Part shown: piece by piece, positions 1 through 8,843 of the stretch
How the letters are laid out: every line of letters begins with the position of its first letter
Numbering within the stretch: position 1 is the first letter of the stretch
Assembly: GCA_934692295.1 (NCBI GenBank)
Contig: CAKUTL010000017.1
Coordinates: 1-28,303 of the forward strand
Direction of reading: 5' to 3'
DNA: 28,303 nt
Origin: an uncultured Candidatus Melainabacteria bacterium
GTDB taxonomy: Bacteria > Cyanobacteriota > Vampirovibrionia > Gastranaerophilales > Gastranaerophilaceae
Position numbers and translations under genes: made by a program
The notes under the pieces: model-generated
Database searches by the model: none
What the model was told of the DNA's origin: nothing
Seen by the model: the letters and a program-made list of their open reading frames with translations, nothing else

Positions 1-438
1 GTGTCTGTATCAGTATCTGTATCAGTATCTGTATCAGTATCTGTATCAGTATCTGTGTCTGTATCAGTATCTGTATCTGTATCAGTATCAGTATCTGTAT
101 CTGTATCTGTATCTGTATCAGTATCAGTATCTGTATCTGTATCTGTATCTGTATCTGTATCTGTGTCTGTATCAGTATCAGTATCAGTGTCTGTATCTGT
201 ATCTGTATCTGTATCTGTATCTGTATCTGTGTCTGTATCAGTATCTGTATCAGTATCAGTATCTGTATCAGTATCTGTATCTGTGTCTGTATCTGTGTCA
301 GTATCAGTATCGGTATCAGTATCAGTATCAGTGTCAGTATCAGTATCAGTATCAGTATCAGTGTCAGTATCAGTATCAGTGTCAGTATCAGTATCAGTGT
401 CAGTGTCGGTATCAGTATCTGGGTCAGTATCAGTGTCT
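1..438 (-). repeat. Hexanucleotide tract (about 73 units) encoding (Asp-Thr)n
   Basis: On the plus strand the unit is GTATCT or GTATCA with occasional GTGTCN and GTATCG, kept in perfect 6-bp phase for 438 bases. In the adhesin frame (minus strand) it reads GAT/GAC then ACT/ACA/ACC. The visible 145 residues contain 73 Asp, 71 Thr and a single Pro, from GGG at 421-423. Almost all unit-to-unit variation is at third codon positions. The part from about 299 to 420 uses ACT for nearly every Thr, while the part nearer the window edge mixes ACA and ACT, suggesting separate expansion events. The tract runs off the window, so its full length is unknown. Confidence 0.95.
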
Positions 439-3400
439 GGAACTAATGGGGTATCATCTTCATCGTAGTAGTTTCTTTCTGTTTCAGTTCTTCCGATACC
501 TTCAACATCATCAGGTCTTACAGAATGACCCATTGGGTCGCCATCAACACCTATCATTTTATTTGTTGAGTCATCCGGCTTTTTAGAATATCCATCTTTA
601 CCAAAGTGTACATAAACTCCGTTAGCATAGATATTATCTGCTGTGATGTCCATTTTCCCGTTATCAAGAACGGCGTTTGTTACTCTTACGGTTGAATCAG
701 CCCATGCTTCGTGTCCTCCGTCAACAAGTTCTTCTGTAGGTCTGATATTGTGGTTAATATCAAGAGCTTTAAGAATTACATTGTTTGGAAGAATTTCTGA
801 TTTATAATCGTCTTTATCATAGCCTTTGTCGAACGCATAACCATCATGATGAGGTCCAAAATAATCTTCTCCGTTGATGATTGCTGGGTCTTCAATATGA
901 CCTAAGTTTGTTATTGTAAGGTTTTTACCTCTTGTAATAACAGTCATATCGCCTTCAGCCGTAATGTTATCGATAGTTGTATTACCTGCAAGTTCAAGGT
1001 ATAAGTCGCCTTCTCTTGCAATCATTGTGCAAATTGCGTTTTTGATAACTTCACCATCTCTGCCATATTCGTTAAAGCTATTTTCTTTCAAGTAAATATT
1101 TTCGTTAGCCAATCCATCCATTTTGTAGTGGTCTGCATCTGTTTGGATGAATGTAACTTTGTTATCCTTAGTACCAATACTGCCGTTTGAAATTAATGAA
1201 ATTCCTTTACCTTCAATATTAGTTCCATTTTCTTTTGTGCTAGCGTTAATCATATTATATCTTTTACCGCTTGCTTTGCCGGTTGTAATATGATCTAAAT
1301 CATCCACTGTTAAAATAACTTTACCGTCAGCTTTAATTTTATCGATATTCATATCAGAATCGATTGCGGCATAGTTAATTACTAAATCATCCGGTTTATT
1401 GGCTTTGTTTGTAGTTGTTGCAGTAACTTTACCTTTGATATTTCCATTGATTGATTTTGTAAAATCTCTTGAACCATCGGCTTTAGGTCCAATACCTGTA
1501 CAACCGGTTCCTTGGCAGGCTTTTTGTTGGACATCAAGACCAATTGTTCCGTCTGTAACATTCATATTCAAGTCGCCACCTGCATTCAATAAAGTTTTTA
1601 CAACTCCATAGTTTAGTAAACTTCCATTATCAATTGCAATATTAATATTGTTTCCTGCTGTAACATAGTTATTGTTGTCTGTTTTATCACCGATTACAAC
1701 ATTACTATTTTTGTTATCGATGTTTACATTATTCTTTGCATTTGCCAAACCTTTAACGTTAACGCCACCTTTGCCAGAGTTTGTAATATTAATATCATCT
1801 GTTGAGTTAACTCTGCCTGAGCTATTTAAATCTAATGCACCATTTTTATTTATTAAGTTCACATTATTATCTGTACCGGAAACTTTTCCATTGATTTCAA
1901 ATGTTTTTCCTTCATTTGTCATTGTTAATTCTGAAGTGTTAGAAGAAACATTTCCGTCAACTTTCAAAACTCCTGCAGTATTTGTGATGGTTGTTGTATT
2001 TTTGTCTTTGAAAGCAGACTTATCAGAATCTGTAGTAGCAGAGTTATCATTATTAACGGTTCCTGCAATGTTCATTCCGCCTTCACCATTGTTTGTAATA
2101 TCCAAACTTCCAGAAGTCGTTACTTTGCCGGTTTTACCAATGTTTAATGTATTACCATCATTTAAAATAGTTGTTTTATTAGTTAGATTTTTCCCTCCAT
2201 CATTTGCAACAGTTCCATTGATGTCTAAGTTTCCTGCATTGTTAGTAATTGACAAATTAGAATTTTCGGCATTAACTTTTCCGCTATTTTCAATAACAAA
2301 TCCGCCATCTCCATTATTAATCATATTAATAGAGCCGAATTCTTTTTCCTCATCTGTCAATTTATTAGTTACTGTTCCTGAGATGTTAAATTGATGTCCA
2401 TCATTTGTAAATGTTGAATCACCACCATTTACGAATGTTCCACCAATAGTTAAATCTCCGGTTTTATTTGTAACAGTTGCAGTTTTGTTATTTGTAGCTG
2501 AACCTGATATATTCAAGCCTCCTGCACCTGTATTTAACATTGCAAGGTTGTTTGATGAAATAGAACCGTTATTTTTAATATTTAAACCCGCTTTACCGTG
2601 GTTAGTGTATGTTGCATCTTCTCCTGTTGTAACAGAGCCTGAAACATTCAAACCACCTTGACCGTGTTCAGTGTTAAGAAATTCTGCATTCCCAGTTGTA
2701 TTGAATTTCCCAGAAATATTTAAAGCACCGGTATTATCAAGTTTTGAATCTGCAATATTGTATCCTACATCATTTGCAAGATAGCCGTTTTGAACTTTTG
2801 CATCTCCATCGTGATTTACCGTTCCTGTAATATTTAAACCTTGTCCACCTTTATTTCTTATGAACAAGTTTCCTTTAGTATCGATGTTTCCGGAAATTGT
2901 TAAACCTGAATTTTCAGCATTTGATTTGATTTCATCTTCACTTGAAAATGCTGCAAATGGGCTGTTGAATATTTGCGTTGTGCCGTTGTTTTTAACGTTC
3001 CCAGAAATATCCATAGAACCTTTGTTATTATCAAATTGAACTAAGCCTTTAGCATTTGCAATATTACCTGAAATAACAGTTCCGTTTTTACCATAGTTAT
3101 TGATTTCAATTCCGCTGTAATTTGTATTTGCGGCACCTTTTCCATATTCGTAATTGCCACCTGTTGCATAGTTAACAACATCACCGGCAACATTTACCCC
3201 TGTATTTGAAGTAATTTTGATTTGACCGGTAGCATCACTGATGAAAGCATTTCCTGTTGATAAATTGCTTGTATTAACTAAGTTATTAAATAAAGCATTT
3301 GCTTGAGATTCACTTGTAAGTGCTAACATTTGATTTTCGTTAACACCTCCAATAATGCCTGCTCCTTTGGCAATATTTACTTGACCTCCAATAATATCAA

Positions 3401-3944
3401 CATTCCCTGCTGATATTACTTTACCATTGATGGTAACAGGAGCTCCGCCATTAGCTGAAGTGCTGGTTGCGGCATTTAAAGTTTCTGTAGTTTGTTTATT
3501 TTTTAAAACGTCATAATTGCCTTGAGTTGGAGTATAAACACCTAAAGAACCAACGTTAAGAACGCCTGATGCTCCTACAACCATTCCGTTTGGTGAAATG
3601 AATATGGCCTTACCATTATAGAATCCATTATTTCTCATTGTATTAACCAAACCATTGATGTTAATTTGGTTATCAACCATGTTTACAAAAGTTTCAATGT
3701 CAGTTGCACCATATTTATAGATTAAGTTTGCAATATCACCTTTTGATAAGTTAAAGTTTTCATAGTGTCTAAACCCAACATCGCCATTTGCCTTTGTTGG
3801 GTTAATATTATAAACTCCATTATTCCCAGTAACCCCTGAAATGTCGCTGGCAACAACAGATAATAGCATTGATTGTTGTGCAATAAATAGAGCCGTTAGA
3901 GCCGAAGCTACAATTCGTTTACTACGTTTTCTGCTATTTTTCAT
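1..3944 (-). CDS. Giant TPS-type filamentous adhesin with Asp-Thr repeat tract, 3' end outside window
   Basis: The minus-strand frame is open from the ATG at 3942-3944 to the left edge: 1314 codons visible, no stop. AAAGGA at 3952-3957 is the ribosome binding site. Residues 1-33 form a signal peptide (basic start, then a hydrophobic stretch ending VVAS). Residues about 34-150 resemble the haemagglutinin/TPS secretion domain: NQININGLVN at 92-101 and SPNGMVVG at 117-124 match its NPNG-type motifs. From about 150 to 1000 the protein has many short Asn/Gly-rich repeats of the type NISGTVNN, as expected for a parallel beta-helix stalk. Residues 1170-1314 are an almost pure Asp-Thr tract. By family knowledge such proteins cross the outer membrane through a TpsB pore and act in adhesion; no TpsB gene lies in the window. 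A LktA-like 'leukotoxin family adhesin' label is possible. The C-terminal anchor or release module is unseen. Confidence 0.9.
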   Translation of the reverse strand, partial: MKNSRKRSKRIVASALTALFIAQQSMLLSVVASDISGVTGNNGVYNINPTKANGDVGFRHYENFNLSKGDIANLIYKYGATDIETFVNMVDNQININGLVNTMRNNGFYNGKAIFISPNGMVVGASGVLNVGSLGVYTPTQGNYDVLKNKQTTETLNAATSTSANGGAPVTINGKVISAGNVDIIGGQVNIAKGAGIIGGVNENQMLALTSESQANALFNNLVNTSNLSTGNAFISDATGQIKITSNTGVNVAGDVVNYATGGNYEYGKGAANTNYSGIEINNYGKNGTVISGNIANAKGLVQFDNNKGSMDISGNVKNNGTTQIFNSPFAAFSSEDEIKSNAENSGLTISGNIDTKGNLFIRNKGGQGLNITGTVNHDGDAKVQNGYLANDVGYNIADSKLDNTGALNISGKFNTTGNAEFLNTEHGQGGLNVSGSVTTGEDATYTNHGKAGLNIKNNGSISSNNLAMLNTGAGGLNISGSATNNKTATVTNKTGDLTIGGTFVNGGDSTFTNDGHQFNISGTVTNKLTDEEKEFGSINMINNGDGGFVIENSGKVNAENSNLSITNNAGNLDINGTVANDGGKNLTNKTTILNDGNTLNIGKTGKVTTSGSLDITNNGEGGMNIAGTVNNDNSATTDSDKSAFKDKNTTTITNTAGVLKVDGNVSSNTSELTMTNEGKTFEINGKVSGTDNNVNLINKNGALDLNSSGRVNSTDDINITNSGKGGVNVKGLANAKNNVNIDNKNSNVVIGDKTDNNNYVTAGNNINIAIDNGSLLNYGVVKTLLNAGGDLNMNVTDGTIGLDVQQKACQGTGCTGIGPKADGSRDFTKSINGNIKGKVTATTTNKANKPDDLVINYAAIDSDMNIDKIKADGKVILTVDDLDHITTGKASGKRYNMINASTKENGTNIEGKGISLISNGSIGTKDNKVTFIQTDADHYKMDGLANENIYLKENSFNEYGRDGEVIKNAICTMIAREGDLYLELAGNTTIDNITAEGDMTVITRGKNLTITNLGHIEDPAIINGEDYFGPHHDGYAFDKGYDKDDYKSEILPNNVILKALDINHNIRPTEELVDGGHEAWADSTVRVTNAVLDNGKMDITADNIYANGVYVHFGKDGYSKKPDDSTNKMIGVDGDPMGHSVRPDDVEGIGRTETERNYYDEDDTPLVPDTDTDPDTDTDTDTDTDTDTDTDTDTDTDTDTDTDTDTDTDTDTDTDTDTDTDTDTDTDTDTDTDTDTDTDTDTDTDTDTDTDTDTDTDTDTDTDTDTDTDTDTDTDTDTDTDTDTDTDTDTDTDTDTDTDTDTDTDTDTDTDTD

Positions 3945-4147
3945 GTGAATATCCTTTCATAATTATATAATTAGATAGTTTAAATAATCGGTCTAGTTAA
4001 ATATATTCTAGCAAGTACATGGCAAAATAGTGTTGAATATTACTTTTCTTTAAGCCCATGCTTCACATGCTATAAATAACTATTACTCTATTAATAACGA
4101 TTCTAAATATATAAAATTGCTAGATATTCATCTTTTGTAAAGTTATA
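3945..4147. other. Intergenic leader between flippase gene and adhesin
   Basis: This 203-base AT-rich gap holds no ORF that I can support. A minus-strand TATAAT at 3963-3968 lies just upstream of the adhesin ribosome binding site and could be its -10 element. No good -35 partner is visible. I see no clear hairpin that would end the upstream rimO-flippase transcript, so read-through into the adhesin cannot be excluded. Confidence 0.4.
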
Positions 4148-5602
4148 TTAATCAGAATTTTTTACAAGCGTTTTATGTGCTATTACGTATCCTGCGTAAA
4201 ATATTACAAGACATAATAACATTTGCCAGCTTCCTGGAATAAATAATAAGTATTTCTTAAATATATACAATAATATCCCTGTTGGAATTGCTGAAATTAT
4301 TATTCTAAATATTGTATTTTTAGGCATATTTAATTTTAATTCCGGTAGAACAATAATTAAACTTAACAGTAAGTACAAGAAATTAGCAGAAAGTGTTGCT
4401 ATTCCAACACCAACTAATCCCATCTTCGGAATTAAAACAACATTAAGAATAACACCGATAATTCCAGATATTAGCTTGATTATAAATTCAATGTGAGTTT
4501 TATTTGCAAGGTGGTATTGCAATGTTGTGTAGTCTGTCATTGCCAAGAAAAATACACCAAATGAAAAATATGGAACAAGGATGCTTGCTTCATAGAATTT
4601 TGCATTTGTAAACATATGAGTATAATCGACACTATAAAGGCTAATTATAGATATTACTGGCAAAGCAACTAGAATGTAATATCCTAAGAATTTTGAAATA
4701 ATTGGTCTTACATCTATTTTTGCTTCATATAAGTTAATAATTCTTGGTATTGCAGCAACTGTAATCATTGCAAATAGTGTCATTAAGATTGGTAAAGTAA
4801 GTCCATATCCAACCCCTACAAGTGCAGCTTTTGAAAAGCCACTGATACCATTCATAATAAATTTATTACTTTGGGTTATAATCCACGCACTAAGTGATGT
4901 TGCGGCAATTGGAACTCCGTATTTAATAATTGGTACAATAAATTTCCATTCGATTTTTTGGAATTTAAAAACCTTGAGAATTTCACTCTGATAAAGCAAT
5001 AATATATCTATTAGTGATATTGAAACACCCATTGCTAATAAAATTGATGCTGCTCCAAGGTTGAAGAATTTTGCAAAGAATACAGCAAGAAAGATTGTTG
5101 CAAATTGATTTAAGATTGTTGTTAAAGTATAAGATACTGATTTTAATTGAGCTCTTAGTAATTGAGATAACAATGCTCTTATTGCGACTGGAATGATAAG
5201 GAATAGTACCGCAAGAAAATATTTGAACGGAACATGGAAAAAGCTATATAAACTATCCTTAAATATAAAAGATATTGCAAACATTAAAACCATATTTAAT
5301 GTTAGTATTGCAACTAGTGTTGTTAAATATTTTGGCAAATCTTCCATTAATTGGTGATGACGGAAGAATCTTAATCCTGATAAGCCAACCCAATCGGAAA
5401 ATAGGATGCACAGGAATGACAGCATTGCAATTGATATTGTGTATAATCCATATTGCTCTGTTGAAAATAGGCTGGTATAAATTGGTACCGTAATAACGTT
5501 ACCTAACATTCCGCATAATTTTGACGGTGCATACTTAAGCATGTCTGTAAATATGCCTTTAACTTCTTTTGTTTCAAGTTCTTTGTTTTCTATATATTCC
5601 AT
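4148..5602 (-). CDS. Polysaccharide/lipid-linked oligosaccharide flippase (Wzx-like, MOP superfamily)
   Basis: This 484-residue integral membrane protein is made almost entirely of hydrophobic segments; I estimate 12-14 helices. The N-terminal part, with KYAPSKLCGMLGN followed by PIYTSLFSTEQYGLYT, is typical of the polysaccharide biosynthesis protein family, as is the repeated pattern of long helices with short loops. Family members flip undecaprenyl-linked sugar units across the inner membrane for O-antigen, capsule or exopolysaccharide assembly. No glycan-assembly genes lie beside it, so the substrate cannot be read from context. It is second in an operon: its ATG lies 8 bases after the rimO stop, with AGAGGAA overlapping the end of rimO. 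The family call is sure, the substrate unknown. Confidence 0.88.
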   Translation of the reverse strand: MEYIENKELETKEVKGIFTDMLKYAPSKLCGMLGNVITVPIYTSLFSTEQYGLYTISIAMLSFLCILFSDWVGLSGLRFFRHHQLMEDLPKYLTTLVAILTLNMVLMFAISFIFKDSLYSFFHVPFKYFLAVLFLIIPVAIRALLSQLLRAQLKSVSYTLTTILNQFATIFLAVFFAKFFNLGAASILLAMGVSISLIDILLLYQSEILKVFKFQKIEWKFIVPIIKYGVPIAATSLSAWIITQSNKFIMNGISGFSKAALVGVGYGLTLPILMTLFAMITVAAIPRIINLYEAKIDVRPIISKFLGYYILVALPVISIISLYSVDYTHMFTNAKFYEASILVPYFSFGVFFLAMTDYTTLQYHLANKTHIEFIIKLISGIIGVILNVVLIPKMGLVGVGIATLSANFLYLLLSLIIVLPELKLNMPKNTIFRIIISAIPTGILLYIFKKYLLFIPGSWQMLLCLVIFYAGYVIAHKTLVKNSD

Positions 5603-5610
5603 ATTTCCTC

Positions 5611-6921
5611 TTAATCCTCTATAATTTCTCCGAATAAATCATATTCATCCGCTCTGGTTATTTTAACGGATTCAATATCTCCAGGGATGACTTCTTGCGA
5701 GCTTGTTACATATACAAGTCCGTCAATTTCAGGAGCATCATGTTCTGATCTCATAATTATAACTCCATCATCCGTGTATCCCTCTACGATACATTTTATG
5801 GTCTTACCTATATATTTTTCGTTGTTTTCTAATGAAATTTGTTGTTGTAATTCCATTAGTTTATTTCGTCTTTCGTTTTTTACTTTTTCGCTAAGATGCC
5901 CTTCTAGCGTGTCAGAATAGGTTCCTTCTTCTCTTGAATATTCAAATGCACCCATTCTATCAAACTTAACATCTTTAACAAAATTATATAAATGGTTAAA
6001 TTCTTCTTCTGTTTCTCCTGGGTAACCTACAATTAGTGAGGTTCTAACAGAAACATTAGGAATTCTATCTCTTATCTTTTGAACAAGTTCTTTATAATCC
6101 ATTACTGGGCGTTTCATTCTCTTTAGCATTTCAGGATGAGAATGTTGTAGTGGTATATCTACATATTTTACTACTTTATCTAAATTTGCGATAGCATCAA
6201 TAAGTTCATCTGTCATTTGTGTTGGGTAAGCATACATAATTCTTATCCATGACAAGTTTTCAATTTTATTTAATTCTTGCAGTAATTGTGGAAGAGCTTG
6301 TTTTCCGTATAAATCAATTCCATAAGAAGATGTGTCTTGTGCAATTAGAATAATTTCTGTTACACCTTTATCAACAAGAGCTTTTGCTTCTTTAACAATA
6401 TTTTCTATTGGTCTTGAGATATACTTTCCTCTTAACTTTGGAATAATACAGTATCCGCAACTATAGTTACATCCTTCCCCAATTTTCAGATAAGAACTTG
6501 CCCCCATTGTTATTTGTTGCCTTGGAATATCTTCTAGGTAGTGATATTCAGGGGTTTCGTCTATAATACTTTCATATTCCTGACCTTTAGCAATGTCATC
6601 AACAATTTTTACAACATCTTTTAAGTTTGATGTGCCTATCATTCCTGACAATTCTGGAATTGCTTCTTTTAAATCTTTATCATGTTTTTGAGATAGGCAG
6701 CCGGTAACTATCACTTTTTTACCTTCCTCAATCATTTGGAGAATGCTTTGAACAGATTCCTTTTCCGCATCATGTATAAAAGAACATGTGTTTACGATAA
6801 CTATATCTGCTTCATTTTCATCCAGTGTTATTTCATATCCTTTTTTATCTAATAGACCTAACATAAGTTCTGCATCTACTAGATTTTTTGCACATCCATG
6901 GTTTATTAATGCTATTTTCAT
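5611..6921 (-). CDS. rimO: Ribosomal protein S12 methylthiotransferase RimO
   Basis: RimO is a cytoplasmic radical SAM enzyme that methylthiolates an aspartate of ribosomal protein S12. The start at 6921 is chosen over an in-frame ATG at 6948 because AGAGGTAG sits just before it and the protein then begins MKIALINHGCAKN, as in the family. This gives 436 residues, near the E. coli length of 441. The MTTase domain carries Cys10, Cys46 and Cys75, ligands of one [4Fe-4S] cluster. The radical SAM CxxxCxxC is CNYSCGYC at 151-158. A C-terminal TRAM domain follows from about 375. The GCAKN signature and the length favour RimO over MiaB. It is first in the operon with the flippase gene, without an obvious functional link. 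Confidence 0.95.
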   Translation of the reverse strand: MKIALINHGCAKNLVDAELMLGLLDKKGYEITLDENEADIVIVNTCSFIHDAEKESVQSILQMIEEGKKVIVTGCLSQKHDKDLKEAIPELSGMIGTSNLKDVVKIVDDIAKGQEYESIIDETPEYHYLEDIPRQQITMGASSYLKIGEGCNYSCGYCIIPKLRGKYISRPIENIVKEAKALVDKGVTEIILIAQDTSSYGIDLYGKQALPQLLQELNKIENLSWIRIMYAYPTQMTDELIDAIANLDKVVKYVDIPLQHSHPEMLKRMKRPVMDYKELVQKIRDRIPNVSVRTSLIVGYPGETEEEFNHLYNFVKDVKFDRMGAFEYSREEGTYSDTLEGHLSEKVKNERRNKLMELQQQISLENNEKYIGKTIKCIVEGYTDDGVIIMRSEHDAPEIDGLVYVTSSQEVIPGDIESVKITRADEYDLFGEIIED

Positions 6922-6938
6922 ATCTACCTCTTTATAAA

Positions 6939-6947
6939 ATTTTATCA
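6939..6947 (-). promoter_or_regulatory. Extended -10 promoter element of rimO
   Basis: TGATAAAAT on the minus strand fits an extended -10 (TGN followed by TAAAAT). Transcription would start near 6932, leaving an 11-nt leader that carries the AGAGGTAG ribosome binding site. No convincing -35 hexamer is present at 16-18 bases upstream. The same nine bases precede the transketolase operon and the SRP RNA gene. Confidence 0.5.
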
Positions 6948-6997
6948 TTAATTGTAAAATATATTCTAAATATTACAATTTATTGATAATTTTATAG

Positions 6998-7003
6998 TAA
7001 AAT
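6998..7003 (+). promoter_or_regulatory. -10 element for a leaderless U32-family transcript
   Basis: TAAAAT lies exactly 6 bases before the ATG at 7010. Transcription starting 7 nt after the hexamer would begin at the A of the start codon. No Shine-Dalgarno sequence exists between them. The -35 region is weak; TTACAA at 6973-6978 would need a 19-base spacer. Confidence 0.45.
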
Positions 7004-7009
7004 GTAGCT

Positions 7010-8779
7010 ATGAAAAGTGTTGAATTATTGGCTCCGGCAAAAAATTTAGAAACTGCAATAGCTGCAATAAATAGTGGTGCGGATGCAATTTATATCGGTG
7101 CGACGGATTTTGGTGCAAGGAAAAATGCACCGAACTCCCTAGAAGATATAGAAAAGCTTGTAAAATTTGCTCATATATTTAATGTAAGTATTCACGTAGT
7201 AATTAATACAATTCTTAATAATAAAGAGCTTGATAATGCAATTGATTTGGTTAAAAACCTATATAATATTGGGGTTGATGCTATCATTGTTCAAGATATG
7301 GGCTTGTTAAAAGCTGCAATTGATGGTAAGTTACCTCCAATAGAAATACATGCAAGTACTCAATGTAATACGAGAACTCTTGAAAAGGCTAAGTTTTTCG
7401 ATAGTTTGGGTTTTGCTCGAGTCATATTAGCCAGAGAACTTTCGATTGATAAAATCGCAGAAATTTGCCAAAATACTAGTTGTGATATTGAAACCTTCAT
7501 TCATGGGGCATTGTGCGTTTCTTACAGTGGGCAATGTTATTTATCTTTTGCAAATGGAGGACGTTCTGCAAATCGTGGAGAGTGTGCTCAACCTTGTCGA
7601 AAAAAGTATTCTCTAGTTGATGAGTCAGGAAAGGTTCTGTTAAAGGATAAATATTTGTTATCATTGAAAGATTTTAATGCCTCTGAAAATATTGAAAAAC
7701 TTATTAATTGCGGTGTAAAATCCTTCAAAATTGAAGGCCGGTTAAAAGATATAAGCTATGTTCGTAATGTTACGGCATATTATAATAATTTAATTAATAA
7801 ATATGCAAATAGAACGTCTTCGGGAAAAGTTTTTCTCGATTTTGAACCAAATGTGTATAAAACATTTAATAGAGGATATACCTCATATTTCTTAAATGGA
7901 AGAGAGCAATGTTTCAATTTCACTTCCCCAAAATCGAAAGGTGAAAAAATTGGAAAAATTTTAAGAATGTATAATAATTCTTTTGAAATTGATGCTGATT
8001 TACATTCTCAAGACGGTATTTGTTTTATGAATAATGGAGAAATGACCGGTTTTCTCGTTAACAAGGTTGAAGGACATCGTGTTTATCCAAATAAGATGGA
8101 TGGCTTGAAAACTGGACTTATTTTGTATCGAAATTTCGATTCAAAATTCGAAAAACAGCTTGAAACATCTAAAACTGTACGAAAAATTGGCGTTAGTATT
8201 ATTATTGAAAATTCTAAAATTATTGCTATAGATGAAGATTCTAATAGTGTAAATATAAATTTGCCTGATGGCGAAATAGCTCAAAATATTGAAAAATTAA
8301 AACAAAATTACGCCTCTCAATTTAACAAAATGGGTGATAGCAATTTTTATCTTATGAATATTAAAATATTGGATGATAATTTAAAATTTATTCCTGTTTC
8401 AAAGATGAATGAGTTAAGACGTATATTGTTAAATATGTTAAGTGAAGAAAGATTAAGGAATTATAAGCGAAAACCTCAAAAACCTATTGGTTATGCCCAA
8501 TTCACAGAAAGAGAAATTGATTATAAGGGAAATGTTTTTAATTCAGAGGCTGAAAAATTTTATGAAAACTGTAATTGCAAAGTTATAGAGCCTGCATTAG
8601 AGGCTCAGCAATCAATAAAATCCAATATTGAATTGATGAGAACCAAACATTGTCTAAAATTTGCAACTGGATTATGTGGAAAAGCTTGTAAAAAACTTTA
8701 TTTGGTGGATTCAAAGGGTAAAAAATATCCTTTGAAATTCGATTGTAAAAATTGTGAAATGGTTGTTTTAAGTTTGTAA
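7010..8779 (+). CDS. Peptidase U32 family protein (RlhA/TrhP-like, probable RNA-modification Fe-S protein)
   Basis: The 589-residue protein begins MKSVELLAPAKNLETAI, the usual start of the U32 family. The full family signature lies at residues 161-179 (ETFIHGALC, then SGQC, then LS). Cys169, Cys176, Cys192 and Cys196 are likely Fe-S ligands, as described for UbiU/V and related members. Despite the name, characterised relatives (RlhA, TrhP) take part in hydroxylation of 23S rRNA or tRNA, so an RNA-modification role is likely. The long form with an extra C-terminal region (about 390-589) resembles RlhA. The last 45 residues add five more cysteines (HC, LCGKAC, CKNC patterns), perhaps a second metal site. 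There is no Shine-Dalgarno sequence and the transcript appears leaderless. The exact substrate is unresolved. Confidence 0.87.
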   Translation: MKSVELLAPAKNLETAIAAINSGADAIYIGATDFGARKNAPNSLEDIEKLVKFAHIFNVSIHVVINTILNNKELDNAIDLVKNLYNIGVDAIIVQDMGLLKAAIDGKLPPIEIHASTQCNTRTLEKAKFFDSLGFARVILARELSIDKIAEICQNTSCDIETFIHGALCVSYSGQCYLSFANGGRSANRGECAQPCRKKYSLVDESGKVLLKDKYLLSLKDFNASENIEKLINCGVKSFKIEGRLKDISYVRNVTAYYNNLINKYANRTSSGKVFLDFEPNVYKTFNRGYTSYFLNGREQCFNFTSPKSKGEKIGKILRMYNNSFEIDADLHSQDGICFMNNGEMTGFLVNKVEGHRVYPNKMDGLKTGLILYRNFDSKFEKQLETSKTVRKIGVSIIIENSKIIAIDEDSNSVNINLPDGEIAQNIEKLKQNYASQFNKMGDSNFYLMNIKILDDNLKFIPVSKMNELRRILLNMLSEERLRNYKRKPQKPIGYAQFTEREIDYKGNVFNSEAEKFYENCNCKVIEPALEAQQSIKSNIELMRTKHCLKFATGLCGKACKKLYLVDSKGKKYPLKFDCKNCEMVVLSL

Positions 8780-8787
8780 TTAAAATA

Positions 8788-8820
8788 AAGGAACCAAGTT
8801 TTAAGCAATCTTGGTTCCTT
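8788..8820. terminator. Bidirectional intrinsic terminator
   Basis: AAGGAACCAAG at 8788-8798 and its perfect complement at 8810-8820 form an 11-bp stem with an 11-nt loop. T-rich sequence follows on the plus strand (GATTTTTTCG), and TTTATTTTA follows on the minus strand. It sits between two convergent genes and can end both transcripts. Confidence 0.88.
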
Positions 8821-8843
8821 CTTATAGATTTTTTCGTATTTTA

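Noticed and set aside
1..438. CRISPR array or tandem non-coding satellite
   Set aside because: There are no spacers, the unit is 6 bp, and it is in frame with a long gene.
1..468. Plus-strand open frame encoding Ser-Val repeats
   Set aside because: It is the antisense of the Asp-Thr tract. The minus-strand frame continues unbroken into a signal peptide and adhesin domain, while the plus frame starts at the window edge and has no domain.
1399..2394. Two hydrophobic plus-strand open frames (1399-1611 and 1672-2394)
   Set aside because: Both are antisense to the Asn/Gly-rich adhesin coding sequence, which reads as Phe/Leu/Val/Pro-rich on the other strand. They have no ribosome binding sites.
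4020..4080. Possible terminator around the CATGCTTCACATGC-like sequence before the adhesin
   Set aside because: The arms are not a true inverted repeat of useful length, and no T-run follows.
6922..6948. Longer rimO start at 6948
   Set aside because: No ribosome binding site precedes it. The predicted extended -10 lies inside this stretch, and the family start is at the ATG at 6921.
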